Shown: positions 1 through 4,914 of the stretch, piece after piece | Layout of the letters: each line of letters begins with the position of its first letter | Numbering within the stretch: the stretch's first letter is position 1 | NCBI GenBank assembly: GCA_028705545.1 | Contig: JAQWDG010000104.1 | Location: forward strand, 1 to 6,340 | Reading direction: 5' to 3' | Source: Methanoregula sp. | GTDB taxonomy: Archaea > Halobacteriota > Methanomicrobia > Methanomicrobiales > Methanospirillaceae | DNA length: 6,340 bases | Program-made: the position numbers and the translations under genes | The notes under the pieces: model-generated | Databases searched by the model: none | What the model was told of the DNA's origin: nothing | The model's input: only the letters and a program-made list of their open reading frames with translations

Positions 1-48
1 AACGACGTGGGCCATGCACTTTCCGACATCTCGATGAGCCACACATGA
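1..48 (+). CDS. C-terminal end of a DUF47 (PhoU-like) protein, partial
   Basis: The first 15 codons of the window read NDVGHALSDISMSHT and then a TGA stop. This tail matches the end of the complete DUF47 protein further downstream (EDVANVLSDIAIRHS) at seven of fifteen positions (D, V, L, S, D, I, H) and ends at the same point relative to its own stop. It is therefore very likely the end of a paralogous DUF47/PhoU-related regulator whose 5' part lies outside the window. Its stop codon overlaps the ATG of the following permease gene in an ATGA arrangement, the usual sign of translational coupling. DUF47 genes are commonly found next to PiT permeases. Because only 15 residues are visible, the identification rests on the paralogue comparison and the context. 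Confidence 0.75.
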   Translation, partial: NDVGHALSDISMSHT

Positions 49-1238
49 CCGGATTCGAGCCCCTGATCGTATTCGGCATCGTGCTGGCGCTCGTCCTCAA
101 CTTCCTTAACGGTATGGCAGATGCCGCGCAGGGGATTGCCACGGTAGTAGCGACCCGGGCGCTCTCCCCGTTCAGGGCGGTCCTCCTGACCGGGTTCTGC
201 AACATGATCGGCCCCTTTCTCCTAACCACTGCCGTTGCAGCGACCATCGGGACGGCGATTGTTAACCCCGGGGCGCTCACCCCCCAGATCATCATCGTGG
301 CAATGCTTGCCTCTACGGCACTGGTATTCCTTGCAACCCGTGTCGGCCTTCCCCTCTCAAGCAGCCATGCTCTCATCGGCGGGCTCATCGGTGCGGGCAT
401 CGCCGCGTCCGGGATCGGTGCGGTGATCTGGCCGGATGCGGGAGTCATCCTCGATACGTTTGCCTGGGCACTGGCCGGGGCAGTCGTGGGAGCGGTCGTG
501 GTAGGTGCGATTGCCGCCGCTTTCGAAGGAGATATCCGGCTGGCAGCCCTTATCGGGGCGATCTGCGGAGGAGCCCTTGCCGTCCCCCTGCTCATACTCC
601 TTGGCGTGCTTAAAATCACCGGGCTCCTCGCGGTCGTCCTGTTCATCTTCATCTCACCGGTTCTTGGCGCAACAGTAGCTTTCCTCTTCGATGTGCTGGT
701 CTCGCACCTGTTCCGGAATTCCCGCCAGGACCGGATGAAACGGATCTTTTCCCCGCTCCAGATCGTTGCATGCTGCTTCCAGGCCGCAGGGCACGGGGCA
801 AACGACGGGATGCACGCGGTCGGGGTGATCACCGCACTTCTCGTCTCCGCCGGGATCCTTTCAACATTTGCCGTACCCCTCTGGGTGCTCCTCTGTTCGG
901 TCGCTGCCATCGGACTAGGCACCTGTTTTGGCGGATGGAAGATCGTAGACCGTATGGCAAAAGGGATCACGAAAATCCGGCCCTACCAGGGGTTCTGTGC
1001 GGGAACTGCCGGCAGCATGACGCTCGCCCTTGTAACGACACACGGCATCCCGGTCTCGTCCAACCACGTGATAAGCGGCGCTATTGTCGGGGTCGGAGTG
1101 ACCCGGGGGAAAAATGCGGTGCAGTGGAATGTCGTGCGCGAAATGATGATCGCATGGGTGGTCACGATCCCGCTTGCCGCGGTATGCGCGTGGGCGGGAT
1201 ATATGCTCTGTATGCTTGCTGCCCCCCTGATCCTGTGA
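45..1238 (+). CDS. PiT-family permease, divergent paralogue
   Basis: A 397-residue polytopic membrane protein of the inorganic phosphate transporter (PiT, PF01384) family, the group that carries phosphate (or, in CysP-like members, sulfate) with a coupling ion. Both inverted family signatures are recognisable: NGMADAAQGIATVVATRALSP at about residues 22-42 and GHGANDGMHAVGVI at 249-262. PLSSSHALIGGLIGAG (103-118) and GIPVSSNHV (334-342) are also present. Compared with the second permease of this window, several signature residues differ: His/Asn of FHDSAN become Ala25/Gln29, AQK becomes GMH (255-257), and STTH becomes SSNH (Asn340). Between Trp129 and Ser204-Pro205 it has about 62 residues more than the other permease, containing two hydrophobic spans (about 139-159 and 166-188) around a short EGD segment. 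The start ATG overlaps the preceding DUF47 stop. Family membership is firm; the substrate is open and may be phosphate, sulfate or another anion. Confidence 0.9.
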   Translation: MTGFEPLIVFGIVLALVLNFLNGMADAAQGIATVVATRALSPFRAVLLTGFCNMIGPFLLTTAVAATIGTAIVNPGALTPQIIIVAMLASTALVFLATRVGLPLSSSHALIGGLIGAGIAASGIGAVIWPDAGVILDTFAWALAGAVVGAVVVGAIAAAFEGDIRLAALIGAICGGALAVPLLILLGVLKITGLLAVVLFIFISPVLGATVAFLFDVLVSHLFRNSRQDRMKRIFSPLQIVACCFQAAGHGANDGMHAVGVITALLVSAGILSTFAVPLWVLLCSVAAIGLGTCFGGWKIVDRMAKGITKIRPYQGFCAGTAGSMTLALVTTHGIPVSSNHVISGAIVGVGVTRGKNAVQWNVVREMMIAWVVTIPLAAVCAWAGYMLCMLAAPLIL

Positions 1239-1296
1239 GCACAATATTTCGCTATGTTTTTAGGCTTTCTGCGCTGATGAAGAGTAGGTTTGGAAT
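1239..1296 (+). promoter_or_regulatory. Short AT-richer gap with possible TATA-like element and T-run
   Basis: This 58-base gap separates the first permease from the second DUF47 gene and is clearly richer in A/T than its surroundings. It contains an AATATT element at about 1243-1248, placed where a TATA box could serve a start site near 1270, and a run of five T at 1257-1261 that could be a weak archaeal terminator for the upstream pair. No strong Shine-Dalgarno sequence precedes the DUF47 ATG (the nearest purine stretch is AGAGTAGG at 1281-1288). Whether the two modules share one transcript or the second has its own promoter cannot be decided from the sequence. Confidence 0.3.
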
Positions 1297-1926
1297 ATGG
1301 GGCTCCGGGAACTACTGATACCTCAGGACAAGGTATTTTTCGATATGTTTGAGCGACAGGCGGCAACCGTGCGCGAAGCCGCCTACCAGCTGGTGGTTTT
1401 AAGCGAGGATTTCACGAACGTGAAAGAGAAACGCCACGCGATAGAGCTCCTGGAGCACCAGGGCGACCAGATCACCCACGGCATCTACGAGCAGCTCAAC
1501 AGCACGTTTATTACCCCGATCGACCCGGAGGAGATCTCGCGCCTTGCATCCACGCTCGACGACGTGCTGGACTACATCGACGGTTCCTCGGAGAAGATGC
1601 ACTATTACGGTATCGAAAACACCGACTCCCACATGGTCGAACTGGCAAAGCTGATCCACCTTTCCACCATCGAGATCGAAGGCGCGGTAAAAGGTATCCG
1701 CTCGATAAAAGATCCCCGGTATATCGAAGAGCGGTGTATCGAGGTCAACCGGCTCGAAAACCTTGCAGACGATGTGCTCGCCCAGGCCGTGACCGACCTT
1801 TTCAAGACCACCGACGCAATTGCAATCATCAAGTACAAGGATATTTACGAGAACCTGGAAACGGCAACCGATTACTGCGAGGACGTGGCAAACGTACTCT
1901 CGGATATCGCGATACGGCATTCGTGA
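1297..1926 (+). CDS. DUF47 family PhoU-like regulator of phosphate transport
   Basis: A 209-residue soluble, helix-rich protein of the DUF47/PhoU_div family (PF01865, TIGR00153), a relative of PhoU usually encoded beside a PiT permease and thought to modulate its activity or the response to phosphate. The N-terminus MGLRELLIPQDKVFFDMFE is typical of the family. PhoU proteins bind metal through E/DxxxD motifs, and four are visible: E53-D57 (EHQGD), D88-D92 (DDVLD), E154-D158 (ENLAD) and E188-D192 (ETATD), spaced as expected for a tandem helical repeat. The length is normal. The start ATG is chosen because it gives the conserved N-terminus. The gene is followed after a short gap by a canonical PiT gene, so the pair forms a regulator-transporter unit. 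The biochemical role is inferred from the family, for which direct data are sparse. Confidence 0.93.
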   Translation: MGLRELLIPQDKVFFDMFERQAATVREAAYQLVVLSEDFTNVKEKRHAIELLEHQGDQITHGIYEQLNSTFITPIDPEEISRLASTLDDVLDYIDGSSEKMHYYGIENTDSHMVELAKLIHLSTIEIEGAVKGIRSIKDPRYIEERCIEVNRLENLADDVLAQAVTDLFKTTDAIAIIKYKDIYENLETATDYCEDVANVLSDIAIRHS

Positions 1927-1935
1927 GGTGGATAC

Positions 1936-1968
1936 ATGCATACCCGGTCGGGAAGTGAGTACCTGTGA
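1936..1968 (+). CDS. Possible ten-codon leader minigene between DUF47 and permease
   Basis: Just after the DUF47 stop, a strong Shine-Dalgarno match GAGGTG (1925-1930, overlapping that stop) sits five bases before an ATG that opens a ten-codon frame, MHTRSGSEYL. Its TGA stop (1966-1968) overlaps the GTG start of the following permease as GTGA. This is the arrangement expected of a coupled leader peptide. Against it, the permease has its own fair ribosome-binding site (GGAAGTGA, 1951-1958), ten codons can arise by chance, and the peptide shows no recognisable motif. It could instead be the remnant of an older permease start. Confidence 0.2.
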   Translation: MHTRSGSEYL

Positions 1969-2996
1969 TCGAACCACCCCTGATCCTTATTATCGCGATC
2001 ATTATCGTTGCGCTCATCTTCGATTTCACGAACGGTTTCCACGATTCGGCCAATTCAATCTCGACGGTAGTTTCCACAAAGGTCCTCTCCCCGCGAAATG
2101 CCGTGCTCTTTGCGGCGTGTTTCAATTTTCTTGCAGCGTTCGGTTTTGGCGTTGCGGTCGCAGACACCATCAGTAATATCGTGGAACTCAACGTGGTCGC
2201 GACTACCATTATTCCCTATATCGTGCTCGGGGCCCTCACCGGTGCCATCAGCTGGAACCTGATCACGTGGTACTTCGGCCTTCCCACATCGTCCTCGCAT
2301 GCACTCATCGGAGGGCTGACCGGGGCAGGGATCTCCGCTGCCGGGATTGCTGCCATCAAATGGTCGACGGTGGGCAAAGTCGCACTCTTCATGGTGCTCT
2401 CGCCGCTGATCGGCCTTGTCTGCGGGTTTTTGTTCATGGCGGCACTTCTCTGGATCACCCGCAGCGCAAACAAGACCACCGCCGAAGGATATTTCAAAAG
2501 ACTCCAGCTCTGTTCTGCGGCGGCATACAGTTTCAGCCACGGGACAAACGATGCCCAGAAAACGATGGGCATCATCCTTCCCCTCCTCTTTTCCATCGGG
2601 TATTTCGGGACGAACGCCGCATCCGGTTCGCTCCCCGTCCCGTTCTGGCTGATCATACTCTGCTACACGACCATCGCACTCGGAACCCTCGCGGGAGGGT
2701 GGCGGATCGTAAAGACCATGGGCTACAAGATCACCAAGCTCCGCCCGGTCCATGGGTTTGCGGCAGAAACGGCCGGGGCGGCGACAATCCTCGGCGCATC
2801 CGCAGCCGGGATCCCGGTCAGTACCACACATGTGATCTGCTCGTCCATCATGGGCGTCGGGACAACAATGGGATCGAGCACGGTGAAATGGGGGATGGCC
2901 CGGAGCATTATGGTTGCATGGATCCTCACGATACCGGTGAGCGCAGTTATCGGCTACGCTGTCTTTGCGGTGATTTGGGTATTTGTCGGGGCCTGA
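1965..2996 (+). CDS. pit: PiT-family inorganic phosphate permease, canonical
   Basis: A 343-residue integral membrane permease of the PiT family (PF01384), expected to import inorganic phosphate coupled to H+ or Na+. The two family signatures are intact: NGFHDSANSISTVVSTKVLSP at residues 23-43 and SHGTNDAQKTMGII at 191-204. PTSSSHALIGGLTGAG (107-122) and GIPVSTTHV (283-290) are also present. Hydrophobic spans run through almost the whole chain, with one more polar loop (about 165-182, RSANKTTAEGYFKRL) between the halves. The start is a GTG: an in-frame stop lies at 1956-1958, GGAAGTGA (1951-1958) is a good Shine-Dalgarno match six bases before it, and the resulting N-terminus aligns with that of the first permease of the window. 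The gene follows its DUF47 partner by 38 bases and is the last of the block, being followed by a T-run. Confidence 0.95.
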   Translation: MIEPPLILIIAIIIVALIFDFTNGFHDSANSISTVVSTKVLSPRNAVLFAACFNFLAAFGFGVAVADTISNIVELNVVATTIIPYIVLGALTGAISWNLITWYFGLPTSSSHALIGGLTGAGISAAGIAAIKWSTVGKVALFMVLSPLIGLVCGFLFMAALLWITRSANKTTAEGYFKRLQLCSAAAYSFSHGTNDAQKTMGIILPLLFSIGYFGTNAASGSLPVPFWLIILCYTTIALGTLAGGWRIVKTMGYKITKLRPVHGFAAETAGAATILGASAAGIPVSTTHVICSSIMGVGTTMGSSTVKWGMARSIMVAWILTIPVSAVIGYAVFAVIWVFVGA

Positions 2997-3009
2997 TCGG
3001 TCTTTTTTT
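2990..3009 (+). terminator. T-run terminator after the phosphate block
   Basis: Seven consecutive T (3003-3009) begin six bases after the permease stop codon. Archaeal RNA polymerase commonly stops at such T-runs without a strong hairpin. A small possible stem, GGCC (2990-2993) with GGTC (2999-3002), directly precedes the run but includes a G-T pair and overlaps the stop codon, so it may be incidental. Confidence 0.6.
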
Positions 3010-3016
3010 AATCCCG

Positions 3017-3047
3017 CCGGTCCCCGGATTGGTCGGGGCAGGACCGG
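3017..3047. repeat. Inverted repeat CCGGTCC / GGACCGG
   Basis: CCGGTCC (3017-3023) and GGACCGG (3041-3047) are exact reverse complements separated by 17 bases. An alternative nested pairing, CCCCG (3022-3026) with CGGGG (3034-3038), leaves a seven-base loop, so the segment could switch between two hairpins. It starts seven bases after the T-run. In GC-rich DNA a seven-base stem is not rare; its interest lies in its company. Confidence 0.5.
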
Positions 3048-3060
3048 GGGAATTCTCTTG

Positions 3061-3132
3061 ATCGCAGAAACCGGGGGATACGCAGGTATCCTTGGGGTTT
3101 GGGCATCGCAGGAATCCACCGGGCAGGATTCG
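3061..3132. repeat. Short imperfect direct repeats
   Basis: Three related ten-base words occur in direct orientation: GCAGGTATCC (3082-3091), GCAGGAATCC (3108-3117) and GCAGGATTCG (3123-3132). A second pattern, ATCGCAG followed by an A-rich link and CCGGG, begins at 3061 and again at 3105. ACCGGGGGA also occurs twice, at 3043-3051 and 3070-3078. The spacing is irregular, which argues against a CRISPR-like or regulated operator array; local duplication is a simple explanation. Confidence 0.4.
3076..3091. repeat. Perfect small hairpin GGATAC-GCAG-GTATCC
   Basis: Six perfect base pairs (3076-3081 with 3086-3091) close a GCAG tetraloop, and two further G-T pairs can extend the stem outward. It could fold in RNA from either strand. 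It shares its right arm with one of the GCAGG direct-repeat words. Confidence 0.5.
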
Positions 3133-3134
3133 CG

Positions 3135-3274
3135 GCGGACATAATTTCCCCCAGGGACCCCCTCCGGACCCGGATAAATTCTTACTAAAAAAATACTGTT
3201 TTTCTCCCGTGAAACAGGTGCTGTACGGTGTATCGGATCCTGGAGGGGGTCTGTGGGGGAAAAATAATTCCCGC
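3135..3274. repeat. Large imperfect inverted repeat, possible structured RNA or MITE-like remnant
   Basis: The core arms 3145-3165 and 3242-3262 pair over 21 consecutive positions with only one G-G mismatch (3154/3253) and one G-U pair (3155/3252). The pairing continues inward to 3176/3231 with one bulged base on each side and a C-A mismatch, giving about 28 pairs in all. Beyond an A/T-rich internal loop, GCGG-A (3135-3139) can pair with T-CCCGC (3269-3274). The 54-base loop (3177-3230) is A/T-rich and holds a further stem, CTGTTT (3196-3201) with AAACAG (3212-3217). The right arm is G-rich, the left arm C-rich. No transposase, target duplication or nearby second copy is visible. Such length and matching are very unlikely by chance, but the function is unknown. 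Confidence 0.8.
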
Positions 3275-3323
3275 AACGTAAACGGCATATTCCACTCAGG
3301 TCATGTGCCGTGTTAAGCTGGTG

Positions 3324-3328
3324 AAAAA
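3324..3328 (-). terminator. Weak T-run terminator downstream of nth
   Basis: On the - strand five T follow the nth stop by about 40 bases. A GC-rich segment lies between, holding three CCGGA words on the + strand (3342-3346, 3353-3357, 3363-3367). This is a short run for an archaeal terminator, so the call is tentative; the inverted repeats further along could also stop nth transcription. Confidence 0.35.
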
Positions 3329-3367
3329 TACGGTGGCGGTGCCGGACTGTTCCCGGACCTTGCCGGA

Positions 3368-4015
3368 TTACCGGCCCGTGGTCTGGTAGTACCGGCAGTA
3401 CTGCCGTATCACGCACTGCTCGCAGGCCGGCTTTTTTGCATCGCAGGTTGCCCGCCCGTGGGCGATGAAGACATCGGTGAGGTCGCCCCATTCCTTTTTC
3501 GGGAAGAGCGCCATGAGATCCTGTTCGATTTTTGCGACCTCGTCCGTATCGGAAAATCCGATTCTCTGCGCCAGCCGGCGCACATGGGTATCCACCGCAA
3601 TCCCGTGGTTCTGCCCAAAGCCGTGGTAGAGCACGATGTTTGCCGTCTTCCTGCCGACCCCGGGTATTGTTAACAGGTCTTCCATGGTCTGCGGCACCTC
3701 GCCGCCAAAGCGGTCGATCAACGCCTGTGCGGCAGCGACGATGTGTTTTGCCTTTGCATGGTAAAACCCGAGCCGGTGGATGATGGGTTCTACATCGCCG
3801 ATCTTTGCCCGGGCAAGGGCCGCCGGTGTCGGGTAGGCGGTAAAAAGGGGTTTTTTAACCATCAGGACTGCCTTATCGGTAGTCTGGGCGGAGAGGATGG
3901 TGAGGATCATTACCTCGAACGGCGTGCCCCGGCAGACCGTGGTCGGAGATTCCCGTGCGTCAGGATATGCTTTTACCAGAAGAGAATAGATACGGCGGGC
4001 ATCCTGTCGGTTCAT
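3368..4015 (-). CDS. nth: Endonuclease III, DNA glycosylase/AP lyase
   Basis: A 215-residue base-excision-repair enzyme that removes oxidised pyrimidines and cleaves the abasic site. The helix-hairpin-helix GPD fold is evident: LSAQTTD at residues 41-47, the hairpin TIPGVGRKTAN at 116-126 with the catalytic lysine K123, and the catalytic aspartate D142 in VDTHVRR. Four cysteines at C191, C198, C201 and C207 have the exact C-x6-C-x2-C-x5-C spacing of the [4Fe-4S] cluster. Length and all key residues are normal. The start is taken as the ATG at 4015, giving MNRQDARRIY. A second in-frame ATG two codons earlier uses the last base of the tRNA-Pro gene and would be cut during tRNA processing. The open frame continues upstream only because it crosses the tRNA. 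There is no Shine-Dalgarno sequence, since the preceding bases belong to the tRNA. The gene probably shares the tRNA promoter. Confidence 0.95.
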   Translation of the reverse strand: MNRQDARRIYSLLVKAYPDARESPTTVCRGTPFEVMILTILSAQTTDKAVLMVKKPLFTAYPTPAALARAKIGDVEPIIHRLGFYHAKAKHIVAAAQALIDRFGGEVPQTMEDLLTIPGVGRKTANIVLYHGFGQNHGIAVDTHVRRLAQRIGFSDTDEVAKIEQDLMALFPKKEWGDLTDVFIAHGRATCDAKKPACEQCVIRQYCRYYQTTGR

Positions 4016-4020
4016 TATCA

Positions 4021-4095
4021 TGGGGTAGGGCGGATTCGAACCGCCGTCAAAGCGTCCCAAACGCTCTAGGATGGACCAGGCTACCCTACTACCCC
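4021..4095 (-). tRNA. tRNA-Pro (anticodon TGG)
   Basis: The reverse strand folds into a complete cloverleaf of 75 nucleotides. The acceptor stem GGGGTAG pairs perfectly with CTACCCC and the discriminator base is A. The anticodon stem GAGCG/CGCTT closes the loop TTTGGGA, with anticodon TGG at 4057-4059 and the G37 usual in tRNA-Pro. The T arm GGCGG-TTCGAAT-CCGCC is perfect. The D arm has the GG pair of the loop and a short stem with a G-T pair, and the variable loop has four bases. No intron is present and CCA is not encoded, so the CCA end must be added after processing. The gene lies 57 bases downstream of pyrH and directly upstream of nth on the same strand. Confidence 0.97.
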
Positions 4096-4122
4096 GCGTC
4101 TTACAGTATTGTTGCCAGCCGC

Positions 4123-4130
4123 TAAAAATA
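4123..4130 (-). promoter_or_regulatory. TATA-like box for tRNA-Pro and nth
   Basis: On the - strand TATTTTTA is centred about 31 bases before the mature tRNA 5' end, which puts the expected transcription start near 4100, a few bases upstream of the tRNA. It lies in a short A/T-richer gap after the pyrH terminator. Position and composition fit an archaeal tRNA promoter; no other candidate for nth is visible. Confidence 0.55.
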
Positions 4131-4145
4131 CCTGCCGTTATGACG

Positions 4146-4151
4146 AAAAAA
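4146..4151 (-). terminator. T-run terminator after pyrH
   Basis: Six T on the - strand begin one base after the pyrH stop codon. They are flanked by TGAC and GTCA, which could form a very short stem. This is a typical minimal archaeal terminator and separates pyrH from the tRNA-Pro promoter. Confidence 0.6.
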
Positions 4152-4152
4152 G

Positions 4153-4857
4153 TCAGAGGGGGAGGATCTTTTTCTTTGTATCGCTCACGACCGAACACCG
4201 GCAGGAACCGGAGAGGAGCGCGTCGGCAAGGTTCTCCGGGTTTGTCCCGTCTAGGACGACGAGCGGGATGTGGCTGCGCTCCACGACCCGCGCCGCGATA
4301 ATGTCAAGAACATTGTGCGAACCGGCCCCGAGACCGCCCTGCCCGACAATGGTTAAGAGTTCCTGCGGGGTGAGCGTCGCATGGTACGGCGTACCGGGAT
4401 ACTTTTTCGGGTCTTTGTCGTAGATCCCGTCAACCGAGGTCACGTTTACAAAGACATCTGCCCTGACTCTCTCCGCAAGCACGGCTGCAACCGCATCGGT
4501 TGTCTGGCCGGGGGTGATCCCGCCCATCACCACGATCTTCTTTGCCTCGGCAAACTTCTTTGCCTCCGAATGGCTCTCGGCCACCTTCGGATACGCAGCC
4601 TCGCCGAGCGCAGCGATGAGGAGCGTTGCATTGAGCCGGGTTACGAGGATCCCGATCTCGTCAGCGGTCCCCTCGTCAATCCCGAGGTCACGTGCAACAT
4701 CGATATAGTCCCGGGCGCCGCCGCCCCCGCCGACCACGACAAAGAGCCGGTGTTTTGCCGCGATCCGTTCGAGCACCGGGATATACGCCTTTATCCGGTT
4801 CTCGTTGAGTTCCGGGATCAAAATCGAACCGCCGAGCGAGATAACGACCGTCTTCAT
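4153..4857 (-). CDS. pyrH: UMP kinase, archaeal type
   Basis: A 234-residue cytoplasmic enzyme of the amino-acid kinase fold that phosphorylates UMP to UDP with ATP in pyrimidine nucleotide synthesis. The order of motifs matches archaeal UMP kinases: the N-terminal phosphate-binding SLGGSIL (residues 7-13), the glycine-rich VVGGGGGARDYI (41-52), DEIGILVTRLNA (66-77), GGITPGQTTDAVAA (112-125), and the nucleotide-binding TSVDGIYDKDP (140-150). The glycine stretch of five is notable but within family variation. The length is slightly above the roughly 225 residues common for archaeal members, mostly at the C-terminus (after about 220). The chosen ATG gives the conserved MKTVVISLGGS start. No Shine-Dalgarno sequence precedes it, and a TATA-like element 29 bases upstream suggests a leaderless or nearly leaderless transcript. 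A T-run ends the gene. Confidence 0.95.
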   Translation of the reverse strand: MKTVVISLGGSILIPELNENRIKAYIPVLERIAAKHRLFVVVGGGGGARDYIDVARDLGIDEGTADEIGILVTRLNATLLIAALGEAAYPKVAESHSEAKKFAEAKKIVVMGGITPGQTTDAVAAVLAERVRADVFVNVTSVDGIYDKDPKKYPGTPYHATLTPQELLTIVGQGGLGAGSHNVLDIIAARVVERSHIPLVVLDGTNPENLADALLSGSCRCSVVSDTKKKILPL

Positions 4858-4880
4858 TGCACTAGTTTTTGTACCGGATG

Positions 4881-4891
4881 CTCATATAGAG
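4881..4891. promoter_or_regulatory. Near-palindromic TATA-like element between divergent genes
   Basis: CTCATATAGAG reads CTCTATATGAG on the other strand, so the same element could bind TBP in either direction. For pyrH it is centred 29 bases before the ATG, which predicts a start site practically at the start codon and fits the lack of a ribosome-binding site there. For the zinc-ribbon gene the same geometry would start transcription near 4912, downstream of its strong Shine-Dalgarno sequence. That gene may therefore use another start site, perhaps driven by the T-rich stretch near 4865-4870. Confidence 0.45.
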
Positions 4892-4914
4892 TTGTTCTAA
4901 GGAGGAATGCCCGT

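Larger units (their letters stand above)
2997..3367. other. Convergent intergenic region, non-coding, rich in inverted repeats
   Basis: 371 bases lie between the stop of the + strand permease and the stop of the - strand nth gene. Frames here translate into Pro/Gly/Arg-rich sequence without family resemblance or supported starts, so I call no gene. The region is unusually structured for a gap between convergent genes: a T-run at each end pointing inward, three separate inverted repeats (about 3017-3047, 3076-3091 and 3135-3274), repeated GCAGG-containing words, and homopolymer runs of C and G. An A/T-rich patch, including seven A in a row at 3187-3193, lies in the loop of the largest repeat. 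Because both flanking genes end here, a cis-acting riboswitch is unlikely. A free-standing structured RNA, a bidirectional terminator or the remnant of a small mobile repeat are the alternatives. Confidence 0.7.

Noticed and set aside
1274..1280. CTGATGA resembling a box C of a C/D guide RNA before the DUF47 gene
   Set aside because: The first base does not fit the box C consensus (purine), and no paired D box with suitable spacing was found before the coding sequence begins.
3061..3132. GCAGG-containing repeats as a CRISPR array
   Set aside because: The words are only about ten bases, imperfect and irregularly spaced, with no spacer-length pattern and no cas genes in the window.
2947..3316. 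Short open frames within the convergent intergenic region (113 codons on -, 74 codons on +)
   Set aside because: Their composition is dominated by Pro/Gly/Arg from the C- and G-runs, no ribosome-binding site supports them, and one runs antisense into the permease.
2055..3491. A 478-codon open frame on the - strand across the second permease, the intergenic region and the end of nth
   Set aside because: It lies antisense to a clear permease gene and in the wrong frame of nth, is rich in Arg, Pro and Gly as expected of shadow frames in GC-rich DNA, and resembles no family.
4016..4198. N-terminal extension of endonuclease III (frame open for 61 more codons upstream of 4015)
   Set aside because: The extension translates the tRNA-Pro gene and its promoter region. 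The protein from 4015 already has normal endonuclease III length.
4381..4914. Long + strand extension upstream of the zinc-ribbon gene (open frame starting at 4381)
   Set aside because: It is antisense to pyrH and lacks any family resemblance. The strong Shine-Dalgarno sequence at 4899-4905 marks 4915 as the start.
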